Below, piece after piece: positions 1-5,533 of a stretch of 9,596 bases of DNA (its first letter is position 1; the number at the start of each line of letters is the position of its first letter). Origin of the DNA: UBA2336 sp037443645 (GTDB taxonomy: Bacteria > Bacteroidota > Bacteroidia > Cytophagales > Cyclobacteriaceae). The notes below the pieces were generated by a model. The model made no database searches and was not told where the DNA came from. It saw nothing but the letters and a program-made list of their open reading frames with translations. The position numbers and the translations under genes are program-made. The stretch covers positions 1-9,596 of the forward strand of contig JBBINY010000074.1 in NCBI GenBank assembly GCA_037443645.1, read 5' to 3'.

Positions 1-60
1 CGGAGCAACAAGTATGGGATAGTCAATTCCAAGGAGTTTGTCGAGCGTCATGGTATTCAT
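1..60 (-). CDS. Nitronate monooxygenase / FabK-like flavoprotein, N-terminal fragment (runs off left edge)
   Basis: Only the first 20 codons are visible. The minus strand from position 60 reads MNTMTLDKLLGIDYPILVAP. The segment LLGIDYPI-x-x-AP is the usual first beta strand of the FMN-dependent TIM-barrel family that includes nitronate monooxygenase (2-nitropropane dioxygenase) and enoyl-ACP reductase FabK. Family members oxidise alkyl nitronates or reduce enoyl-ACP; which one applies cannot be told from this fragment. Two in-frame ATG codons (positions 60 and 51) are possible starts, and the second gives the more typical length before the motif. The gene is divergent from the rhodanese at 134, with 73 bases between them for both promoters. 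The family call rests on a short motif, so it is moderately sure. Confidence 0.6.
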   Translation of the reverse strand, partial: MNTMTLDKLLGIDYPILVAP

Positions 61-133
61 TAACAAAAGCTACATTTATCCGTATACACTGTTATCTTTA
101 AAATGCTGCTGAAAGTACTAAAACTTATTCCAA

Positions 134-1015
134 ATGAAACAACTCATCGCATTACCATTCATCCTGGCATTGATTACACCCTCCAGCGCACAAGAGATTC
201 CGGTTATTGTTGACGCCAGGTGGCTTTATGAAAACAAAGCTAAGGCCAACCTGGTTATCCTTCAGGTAAACGCCCTCCGACTCGACTATGAAAAGGAGCA
301 TATTGAGGGTGCCCGGTTTCTATGGCCAGGGTGGCTGGCTCCCGATTCGCCCGAAGGCAATTACAACGCCCCTGATCCCCAAAAGGCCACCGAAATTCTT
401 CAGGGTCTAGGTGTTTCTACCAACTCGCATGTAGTGGTTTGTCATGTTCGCAATGAAGTGGGGCCTGCAGCACGAATGTTTATTACATTGGAGCATCTGG
501 GTATGAAAGGCCAGGTTTCCTTTTTGAATGGCGGTTTGGAGGCCTGGAAAAAGCAGGGGTACACCGTAACCAACAATTTACCAGTTGTTAAAAAGGGAAA
601 TTTTAAGGCAAGGCCCACAGGCTTGCTGGTCGACAGGTTTTATGTTCAGGAGAAGCTGAAAAACGGATCATCAACCCTTGTGGATGCCCGGCTCAAACGG
701 TTTTATGATGGCGATCCAACGGGTTACCCGCGCGATGGCCACATTGCCGGAGCGCAGAATATTCCTTACACGGAGTTGTTAAACACTGCCAATTTTTTCA
801 AGCCGGCAGACTCCCTCCAGCACTATTTTACACCCATTAACTCGGCAAAAGACAAGGAATTGGTTTCGTACTGTTTCATCGGTCAATCGGCCAGCGTTGT
901 TTACCTGGCAGGCCGCGCCCTTGGCTATTCTATGAAACTGTACGATGGTTCCATGCAGGAATGGAGCCGCATCGATGAATGCCCAATGGAAAAGAGCCCG
1001 GGTAAAGAGCGGTAA
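134..1015 (+). CDS. Exported two-domain rhodanese (thiosulfate/3-mercaptopyruvate sulfurtransferase type)
   Basis: The 293-residue protein begins with a signal peptide (hydrophobic residues 4-15, likely cleavage after Ala19 in SSA-QE), so it should act in the periplasm. Two rhodanese domains follow, at about 24-145 and 165-282. The second is catalytic: it has the VDAR strand near 183-186, the RDGHIAGAQNIP segment near 200-211, and the active-site loop YCFIGQSA with the persulfide cysteine at Cys247. In the first, structural domain the equivalent position is His104, preceded by Cys103, where classical enzymes usually have Asp. Family members move a sulfane sulfur from thiosulfate or mercaptopyruvate to cyanide or thiols; the real donor cannot be read from sequence. 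The ATG at 134 is supported because the signal peptide starts there. No Shine-Dalgarno sequence is visible. Its stop codon abuts the stop codon of the convergent gene on the other strand. Confidence 0.88.
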   Translation: MKQLIALPFILALITPSSAQEIPVIVDARWLYENKAKANLVILQVNALRLDYEKEHIEGARFLWPGWLAPDSPEGNYNAPDPQKATEILQGLGVSTNSHVVVCHVRNEVGPAARMFITLEHLGMKGQVSFLNGGLEAWKKQGYTVTNNLPVVKKGNFKARPTGLLVDRFYVQEKLKNGSSTLVDARLKRFYDGDPTGYPRDGHIAGAQNIPYTELLNTANFFKPADSLQHYFTPINSAKDKELVSYCFIGQSASVVYLAGRALGYSMKLYDGSMQEWSRIDECPMEKSPGKER

Positions 1016-1039
1016 CTATTTCCGCTTTGTCTCCTGGGC
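996..1039. terminator. Imperfect 14-bp hairpin across a stop-to-stop gene junction, possible bidirectional terminator
   Basis: GCCCGGG (996-1002) pairs with CCTGGGC (1033-1039), and AGAGCGG (1006-1012) pairs with CCGCTTT (1022-1028). They are separated by a 3/4-base internal loop and capped by a 9-base loop. The loop (1013-1021) contains both convergent stop codons, TAA for the rhodanese and the complement of TAG for the minus-strand gene. Each stem has one G-T pair, which is a wobble in plus-strand RNA but a C-A mismatch in minus-strand RNA. A short T run (TTTT, complement of 990-993) follows the hairpin only in the minus direction. A terminator role is inferred. Confidence 0.45.
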
Positions 1040-1432
1040 CGCAAAGAATTGGCGGAACTGCTCAATCTTCTGATTGTAGGTGAGTTTGTCGAGTGGCGCT
1101 GTCTTCAATACTTTCAGCTTTTTTACTTTCAGAATAAGCTTTTCAAGGTTTTTTTTCATTTCACCGGGGCCGGTTAAATAGACCACGGCTTCGGAGTTCC
1201 TGATGTAATTAACCACTTGCTGCAAGTACCCCGTTACCGCCTTGTTATAGCGGGCCTGTTGTTTGCTCTCAAAATCGAACCCGATAGCCGAACGCGTTTT
1301 TAGGGAAGTCTCTCCTTCAAATCTTGGTCTCTTTTCAAGGTCTGAGGGAATGGTATGAGCTTTAACTCCTCCATTCATAATCTCTACAATTAACGCCTCA
1401 CGGGAATCAATCCAAATACCGATTTTTTTCAT
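1016..1432 (-). CDS. Small eRF1-domain-like (baeRF-type) protein
   Basis: A 138-residue soluble protein with no signal peptide. It begins MKKIGIWIDSREALIV and continues with R-rich turns, a YLTGPGEMKKNLEK segment (residues 85-98) and a C-terminal DKLTYNQKIEQFRQFF stretch (115-130). This pattern (GIWID start, (F/L)-x-GPGE-x-K, then TDKLT-x-x-Q) matches a family of short Bacteroidota proteins related to the central domain of archaeal/eukaryotic release factor eRF1 and Pelota, sometimes labelled translational-machinery proteins. The role in bacteria is not established; ribosome association is inferred from the fold relation only. I recognise the family from memory of its motifs, not from an alignment. 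The start ATG at 1432 is clear. A 20-codon minus-strand frame (1491-1429) ends in an ATGA overlap with this start, but is probably chance. The gene stands alone between a convergent rhodanese and a hydrolase with 228 bases between. Confidence 0.6.
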   Translation of the reverse strand: MKKIGIWIDSREALIVEIMNGGVKAHTIPSDLEKRPRFEGETSLKTRSAIGFDFESKQQARYNKAVTGYLQQVVNYIRNSEAVVYLTGPGEMKKNLEKLILKVKKLKVLKTAPLDKLTYNQKIEQFRQFFAAQETKRK

Positions 1433-1481
1433 AACATGGAATTTCCCCCAAGTTGCTCATACGTTCCTCGATTTGCACTGA

Positions 1482-1514
1482 CAAACATCATTGTGAAAAT
1501 TGACAATTCTCAAA
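1482..1514 (-). promoter_or_regulatory. Candidate Bacteroidota-type promoter for the eRF1-like gene
   Basis: On the minus strand TTTG (1514-1511) is followed after 21 bases by GATGTTTG (1489-1482). This resembles the Bacteroidota promoter TTTG-N19..21-TAnnTTTG with one mismatch in the -7 element, and lies about 50 bases upstream of the ATG at 1432. The rest of the 1433-1660 gap shows no convincing gene. Confidence 0.3.
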
Positions 1515-1660
1515 TAGATTTGGTGATAAAACGTAATACGCTTTGGTATCGTAAACATCCGATGCCAAAAAATCCCACACAGAGCACAAATTAAGTGGAA
1601 TATAAGGCACGTGAAGAATTGTGTTTGCAAAGCAGAAACTTCGCAAGCGCAGAATTGTAA

Positions 1661-2323
1661 TCAACCCATCGAACTAATCCAGGCTGCGGTGTGTCGTGCT
1701 AACTCCGGTATAAGGTTTTGACCTCGAAGGGCAAACGAGTGATCGGCTCCTTCAATCATAATGAGTGATGCTTTGGGTAGCCTTGAGCACACTTCCCTGA
1801 TCAACCCCTCGGTGGCCAATGCATCACGCGTACCTTGCAGAAATAGCATAGGGCAAGTAAGATGATGGAGATGGTCGGCCCGATCTGTACCTGGCATTCC
1901 AGGTGGATGTAACGGAAACCCAAAAAAGCAAATTCCCATTATATTCTTTGGGTTCTTTTTAGCCATAAAATGCGAAGTCATTCTCCCGCCAAACGATTTA
2001 CCGCCAGCAAACAAAGGCACCCCTTGAAATTGGTTGTGTGCAAATTCAATAACGGCCTCAACAGTTGCCATCGCGATTGCGGGTGGGTCGGGTCGTTTCC
2101 TCCCGGCTTCAATGAAAGGAAAGTTGTATCGGACAACAGCCAGATTATGCGTTACTAATTCATGGGTGAGTTGCGTCATAAACGGATGGCGCATACCGGC
2201 ACCGGCACCATGGGCCAATACAAAAACGGCAGCCGGGTCAGGTGGTGTGGTTACCAAACAGGACACCCTGCCCACGGATTCGGATACACCAAGTGTGGCT
2301 TGACTCTCCGTTGAATTATTCAC
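1661..2323 (-). CDS. Alpha/beta hydrolase, TEX30/KANSL3-like (dienelactone hydrolase-related)
   Basis: A 220-residue cytoplasmic hydrolase with no signal peptide. It has the oxyanion region LAHGAGAGMRHPFM (36-49), the nucleophile elbow GGKSFGGR with Ser110 in G-x-S-x-G, an acid in LQGTRDALA (Asp167), and the catalytic His195 in GADHSF. The HGAGAGM and GKSFGGRM wording is typical of the KAT8-complex-subunit/TEX30-like group of small hydrolases, whose bacterial substrates are mostly unknown. The start is GTG at 2323. An in-frame TAG lies two codons upstream (2327-2329), so the protein cannot be longer, and the next possible starts are the GTG codons at residues 17 and 20. A 33-codon membrane-peptide frame ends 40 bases upstream on the same strand and may share its transcript. 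Family is sure; substrate is unknown. Confidence 0.85.
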   Translation of the reverse strand: MNNSTESQATLGVSESVGRVSCLVTTPPDPAAVFVLAHGAGAGMRHPFMTQLTHELVTHNLAVVRYNFPFIEAGRKRPDPPAIAMATVEAVIEFAHNQFQGVPLFAGGKSFGGRMTSHFMAKKNPKNIMGICFFGFPLHPPGMPGTDRADHLHHLTCPMLFLQGTRDALATEGLIREVCSRLPKASLIMIEGADHSFALRGQNLIPELARHTAAWISSMG

Positions 2324-2363
2324 ACCCTAAAGGTAATCCGATAGGGCATCAGCATGATATTCC

Positions 2364-2465
2364 TTACCTGGGAATGATTAGCCGGGCCGACTTCTTAATG
2401 AAACAAAACAGGCACAGTCCAACCTCTAGCACCAGAATTGAAACGATGGCAAAAAGTATTTCCAT
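2364..2465 (-). CDS. Possible 33-residue single-pass membrane peptide
   Basis: The minus strand from ATG 2465 to TAA 2364 encodes a 33-residue peptide starting MEILFAIVSILVLEVG. It has an uninterrupted hydrophobic stretch at residues 3-23 broken only by Glu14, then a Lys24-Lys25 pair and a short basic tail ending IPR. This is the classic layout of a small single-spanning membrane protein with the C-terminus inside. It lies 40 bases upstream of the hydrolase on the same strand. No Shine-Dalgarno sequence or clear promoter is visible, and I know no matching family. A plus-strand frame covers the same bases (see rejected items) but encodes a polar sequence without structure. Conservation is untested, so this remains a candidate. 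Confidence 0.4.
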   Translation of the reverse strand: MEILFAIVSILVLEVGLCLFCFIKKSARLIIPR

Positions 2466-2569
2466 AGCACATCAAAATTGAGTTAAATTAAAAAATCACT
2501 AAATAGTATTGAAAGTATTAAAAATCAGTGTGTTAAATTAGACTAAAATAAGCTTAATTTCAAATCCAA

Positions 2570-3097
2570 ATGAACCTGGAAACTGAGATTTTAAGGCAAC
2601 ACTCTAAGAATCAGACTAATAGGATTGTAGCGTATGTGGGCAATAATCCCCACCGCTTTAAAATTCTGATTGACCTGCTTATCCGCGGGCCTTATCGCGT
2701 ATCACAACGTGCTTCATGGCCTTTGAGTATTTGTGTCGAACAACATCCTGAGTTGGTCATGCCTCATCTTAACAGGATAGTGAAAAACTTAAAACAACCC
2801 GGGCTGCACAACGCAGTAAAGCGAAATACTATCCGGTTGTTGCAGTTCATTCAGGTGCCTGAGCGCTTGCATGAAGAAGTAGTCAATATCTGTTTTGAGT
2901 ATCTTCAGGACAATAAAGAAGCCATAGCGGTTCGTGTCTTTTCCATGACTGTGCTCGCCAACATCGCTGAAAGTACGCCTGACCTGAAGCGGGAGCTGTT
3001 GCTCATCCTGGAGGATATACTTCCTTACGGCAGTGCAGGGTTGAGATCACGAGCACGCAAAACCATCAGGCAGCTAACAAGAAAACACCGTGAGTGA
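2570..3097 (+). CDS. HEAT-like alpha-helical repeat protein
   Basis: A 175-residue, all-helical, soluble protein without signal peptide or catalytic motif. Antiparallel helix pairs recur about every 38-40 residues: roughly 14-37, 43-57/60-73, 81-95/98-113, 118-132/138-151 and 155-172. Typical HEAT features recur, such as RASWPLSICVEQHPELVMPHL (48-67, given here as a span) and VRVFSMTVLANIAESTPDL (121-139). Such scaffolds usually bind other proteins or nucleic acid; no partner can be named. The ATG at 2570 follows a 100-base AT-rich leader. The last 8 bases overlap the start of the DUF3667 gene, so the two are almost certainly co-transcribed and perhaps translationally coupled. The basic C-terminus (RSRARKTIRQLTRKHRE, 159-175) could contact membrane lipid or nucleic acid. 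HEAT assignment is by helical pattern only. Confidence 0.65.
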   Translation: MNLETEILRQHSKNQTNRIVAYVGNNPHRFKILIDLLIRGPYRVSQRASWPLSICVEQHPELVMPHLNRIVKNLKQPGLHNAVKRNTIRLLQFIQVPERLHEEVVNICFEYLQDNKEAIAVRVFSMTVLANIAESTPDLKRELLLILEDILPYGSAGLRSRARKTIRQLTRKHRE

Positions 3098-3941
3098 ACA
3101 ACAGCAGCATACATGTAAAAGTTGTGGTAACCGCTTTTCCGGAGTTTACTGTAACTTGTGCGGGGAAAAAGTAATTGAACCCAAGGACCGCTCGCTGAGG
3201 GCATTTCTGTCAACTATTCTGGTTGCTATAACCTTTGCCGATAACCGGTTTGTAAAAACCCTGTGGCTTGTTATCAAAAACCCAGGCTTTCTGTCGAAGG
3301 AGTATGCCGATGGCCGTAGGGTAAACTACCTGCGACCGCTCCAGCTATTCTTTATTCTTAACCTTGTTTACTTCTTGTTTCCTGTTTTACAGCTCTTCAA
3401 TTCATCCCTCCGTACGCAGATGTATTATCTGTTTCACAGCAGTTGGGTTCGGACAGTGGTTGTGAACAAAGTAGCAGAAGCCGGATTGAGCCTTCAGGGA
3501 TACGAACTGATGTATAATGCCAGGTCAACCAGCCTTGCGAAATTACTGATTGTAGTATATGTGCTGCTGGCTTCCATCCCGCTAGCGCTGATCTACCATA
3601 AACGAAAAAACCGGTATTTCACTGACCATGTAACACTTTCGGTAGAGTTAGCCTGCTTTAACATGTTTGTGAATGCGATTACGCTCTCAGCTTTGCTATG
3701 GTTAGTAAGCCGGCTGCTGAAGGCAAGCGATTTACCGTGGCAAAGCTATCTCAATGACAACACCCTAACCGGTATTTTTGTAACTACCAATCTGTATTTC
3801 ATTTACCGGGCCTCGGCTACATTTTACCGGCAACACGGAATAACGTTGGTGGTGAAGAGCGTACTGGTAGTTCTTGGCCTCTTCCTGGCGTTGGAAGTCT
3901 ACCGGCTGCTGTTGTTCATCATTACCTTCTGGATGGTTTAA
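3090..3941 (+). CDS. DUF3667 family zinc-ribbon integral membrane protein
   Basis: A 283-residue protein. The N-terminus carries a zinc ribbon with two CxxC knuckles, Cys9/Cys12 and Cys21/Cys24 (CKSCG...CNLCG). It continues with the family hallmark NPGFLSKEYADGRRVNYLRP (64-83) and then a membrane domain with about five hydrophobic segments near 84-104, 149-169, 186-209, 225-243 and 251-282. DUF3667 proteins are common in Bacteroidota and have no established function. The start is GTG at 3090: an in-frame TAA at 3075-3077 blocks any upstream start, and the zinc ribbon begins at residue 9, so a later start would lose it. The 8-base overlap with the HEAT-like gene suggests coupled translation and a joint role. 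The gene converges on the TPR gene with only 6 bases between the stop codons. Confidence 0.85.
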   Translation: MSEQQQHTCKSCGNRFSGVYCNLCGEKVIEPKDRSLRAFLSTILVAITFADNRFVKTLWLVIKNPGFLSKEYADGRRVNYLRPLQLFFILNLVYFLFPVLQLFNSSLRTQMYYLFHSSWVRTVVVNKVAEAGLSLQGYELMYNARSTSLAKLLIVVYVLLASIPLALIYHKRKNRYFTDHVTLSVELACFNMFVNAITLSALLWLVSRLLKASDLPWQSYLNDNTLTGIFVTTNLYFIYRASATFYRQHGITLVVKSVLVVLGLFLALEVYRLLLFIITFWMV

Positions 3942-3957
3942 GCTGCGTTAAAGAAGG
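3925..3957. terminator. Weak hairpin at the convergent DUF3667/TPR gene ends
   Basis: TTTAA (3937-3941) pairs with TTAAA (3948-3952) around the loop GCTGCG, which is exactly the intergenic gap. CCTTC (3925-3929) pairs with GAAGG (3953-3957) outside a one-sided bulge of 7 bases (3930-3936). There is no T run on either side, and part of the symmetry follows automatically from facing TAA codons. A terminator role is only a guess. Confidence 0.22.
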
Positions 3958-4538
3958 GAAAGCTGGTTGATCAGTTCCAGGGCCTGTTTATGATCCTCTG
4001 CAGGTGTGAGGTTGCAGTATTTTTTCAGCACCTGTATTGCCTGTTGATATTCCTTGTTCAGGGCAAGGGTAAGGCCAAGATTAAAATAGCTGTTCGGAAA
4101 CCCCGGCTCAATTTCAGAGGCGATGCGATAGTGTATTTTTGCCAGGGCCATGTTCCCTACTTCGGCATACAGGTTGGCCAGGTTATAGTGGGCTTCAAAG
4201 TGCCGTGGCTCAAGGCTAAGGCCTCGGGTAAAGGCATCAATTGCCCCTCCATGATTCCTCAATTGTGACTCAATGATTCCCAGATTACACCAGGCATCAG
4301 CAGCAAAATCACCCTCCTCAATGGCCTTCCGGTAAAGCGTTCTGGCAGATTCAACGTCCCCGGTTTCATCCAACAGTAATGCTTCCTCGAAGGTGGTGAG
4401 GTGTTTGAGCTTAACTACCCTGCCGCCAAATAAATTTAACTGACCGGGCTTTGAAATCTGGTCATCTTTACGTTGGCGTGCCTTCTGAAGTCCGAATTTT
4501 TCCGGAGCCAGTCCGGGAAATTTTACCACCTTGGCCAT
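3948..4538 (-). CDS. Tetratricopeptide repeat (TPR) protein downstream of ku
   Basis: With the start at ATG 4538 the protein has 196 residues. A basic N-terminal segment (MAKVVKFPGLAPEKFGL) leads to four TPR units at about 49-82, 83-116, 117-150 and 151-184. They have recognisable TPR wording such as AWCNLGIIESQLRNHGGAIDA, HYNLANLYAEVGNMALAKIHY and YFNLGLTLALNKEYQQAIQVL (quoted as separate spans). TPRs bind protein partners; none can be named. The frame is open up to an ATG at 4568, but the extra ten residues look unlike a natural start, and an exact TAnnTTTG element sits just before 4538. The gene follows ku on the same strand by 44 bases (14 if the upstream ATG is used), so co-transcription is possible. 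No link between TPR proteins of this type and end joining is known to me. Confidence 0.75.
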   Translation of the reverse strand: MAKVVKFPGLAPEKFGLQKARQRKDDQISKPGQLNLFGGRVVKLKHLTTFEEALLLDETGDVESARTLYRKAIEEGDFAADAWCNLGIIESQLRNHGGAIDAFTRGLSLEPRHFEAHYNLANLYAEVGNMALAKIHYRIASEIEPGFPNSYFNLGLTLALNKEYQQAIQVLKKYCNLTPAEDHKQALELINQLSLL

Positions 4539-4542
4539 GGAG

Positions 4543-4550
4543 CAAAGGTA
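4543..4550 (-). promoter_or_regulatory. Exact TAnnTTTG -7 element just before the TPR gene start
   Basis: The minus strand reads TACCTTTG at 4550-4543, a perfect match to the Bacteroidota -7 consensus TAnnTTTG. It ends only 4 bases before the ATG at 4538, so transcription would begin at or near the start codon and give a leaderless message. A TTTG lies upstream (4569-4566), but the 15-base spacing is shorter than the usual 17-23, so the -33 element is doubtful. Confidence 0.3.
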
Positions 4551-4582
4551 CAAATTACATCCTACCAAAGGAATGACGCCCG

Positions 4583-5428
4583 TCAGCTTGCCTTGCGTTT
4601 CAGTGCTTTCTGCTTCGATGCCTTTTCAGCAACCGACCCTTTGGCTTTTTCCATCGGTTTCTTCCTGGCACGTTCAATGCTGGCCTTCAGGGCCGTCATA
4701 ATATCCACCACTTCGGGCTCGGCTTCCTCCACAGAGATAATCTCTTTGCCTTCAATCTTAGCCTTTATGATTTTCTTTAGCTCATCGGCATAGTGATCTT
4801 CCATAGTGATATTGGCAAACTTGGTAGTCATGGAATCAACCAGTGATTTAGCCAGTTTAAGTTGCTCTTTATCGGCCTTTGCTTCGAGAAGCTGAGGCAC
4901 CTCGCGGATGCTCCTCACTTCATTTGGATACCGGAGCCGGTACATCAGTATTCCTCCTTCTTGAGGGTTTAATAATACCGGGGTTTCCCGGTCACGAAGA
5001 ACAACCTTACCCACACCCACTTTACCTGATTCTTTAAGTGTAGCAGCAAGCAATGCATACGTCTTAGCAGCAACATCGCCATCCGGACCGATGAAGTAAG
5101 GCGACTCGTACAACGTAGGATGAACCTCTTCAACCTTAACAAAGCCATCTATTTCTATCACCTTGGTGCTTTTAAGTTTTACCTTATCAAGGTCCTCCTG
5201 TTCAATGATCACAAATTGGCCGGGTTCGTACTGATAACCCTTTACGATATCTTCATTACGAAGAACCTGGCCCGTAACTTTGTCCTTCTTTTCATACGCT
5301 ACAGGATTATGTCCTTCGCGTGAAAGCAGGTTGAAACTTATCGTTTGTGCGGAGTCAATGGCATTGTATATCCTGATGGGGATAGTGACCAATGAAAACC
5401 GGATGTGGCCCTTCCAGATTGCTCTCAT
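4583..5428 (-). CDS. ku: Ku, DNA double-strand break end-binding protein of bacterial NHEJ
   Basis: A 281-residue protein of normal length for bacterial Ku. It opens with the family start MRAIWKGHIRFSLVTIPI and contains the core wording FNLLSREGHNPV (33-43), EIDGFV (92-97) and YESPYFIGPDG (107-117). The helical region near residues 185-230 (LAKSLVDSMTTKFANI, HYADELKKIIKAKIEGK) completes the ring-forming core. The final 30 residues are rich in Lys, Arg and Ala (RARKKPMEKAKG and KQKALKRKAS), which matches the basic tail that in other bacterial Ku proteins aids DNA binding and threading. As a homodimer it encircles DNA ends and recruits LigD. LigD is encoded about 940 bases away on the same strand, beyond an oppositely oriented gene, so ku needs its own promoter. 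The ATG at 5428 gives the canonical N-terminus. The TPR gene follows. Confidence 0.96.
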   Translation of the reverse strand: MRAIWKGHIRFSLVTIPIRIYNAIDSAQTISFNLLSREGHNPVAYEKKDKVTGQVLRNEDIVKGYQYEPGQFVIIEQEDLDKVKLKSTKVIEIDGFVKVEEVHPTLYESPYFIGPDGDVAAKTYALLAATLKESGKVGVGKVVLRDRETPVLLNPQEGGILMYRLRYPNEVRSIREVPQLLEAKADKEQLKLAKSLVDSMTTKFANITMEDHYADELKKIIKAKIEGKEIISVEEAEPEVVDIMTALKASIERARKKPMEKAKGSVAEKASKQKALKRKAS

Positions 5429-5436
5429 AATACTTG

Positions 5437-5479
5437 CTTTAAAAGATTAAATATAGTGCACTAAATATTTGATTTAAAG
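5437..5479. promoter_or_regulatory. Extended dyad upstream of ku, candidate operator
   Basis: A perfect 10-bp palindrome TAGTGCACTA (5454-5463) sits between outer arms CTTTAAA (5437-5443) and TTTAAAG (5473-5479). The centres of the core and of the arms differ by only half a base, giving a 43-base imperfect dyad in the ku/beta-barrel divergent region, about 30 bases upstream of the ku ATG. The plus strand also has AATATTTG (5464-5471), one mismatch from a TAnnTTTG element for the barrel gene, but without a well-spaced -33 partner. Function as a repressor or activator site is inferred from symmetry and place. Confidence 0.35.
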
Positions 5480-5533
5480 AGATTTAATAAAAATTATCAA
5501 AGTAGAACTATATTGCTCTAACCCATACCCTCC

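Noticed and set aside
93..100. TATCTTTA as a -7 promoter element for the rhodanese gene.
   Set aside because: One mismatch to TAnnTTTG and no -33 TTG at proper spacing; too weak to list.
1429..1491. A 20-codon minus-strand frame ending in an ATGA overlap with the eRF1-like start, as a leader peptide.
   Set aside because: Its start codon overlaps the candidate -7 element, the peptide has no attenuation-like codon run, and such short frames are expected by chance.
1436..1594. A 52-codon plus-strand frame (MEFPPSCSYV...) filling the gap between the eRF1-like and hydrolase genes.
   Set aside because: Composition shows no domain, signal or membrane segment, it overlaps the likely promoter of the eRF1-like gene, and there is no start signal.
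1624..1631. Palindrome TTTGCAAA downstream of the hydrolase.
   Set aside because: An 8-base palindrome alone is expected often, and there is no flanking symmetry or T run to make it a terminator or operator.
2242..2481. A 79-codon plus-strand frame antisense to the hydrolase start and to the 33-codon membrane frame.
   Set aside because: Most of it mirrors the well-supported hydrolase, and the remaining part is polar with no recognisable feature.
2451..2550. Apparent 50-base-spaced repeats (AGTATT at 2455 and 2505, GTTAAATTA at 2482 and 2532) suggesting a degenerate tandem duplication.
   Set aside because: Base-by-base comparison of the two 50-base halves matches only in two short AT-rich islands; the rest does not align, so chance in AT-rich DNA is enough.
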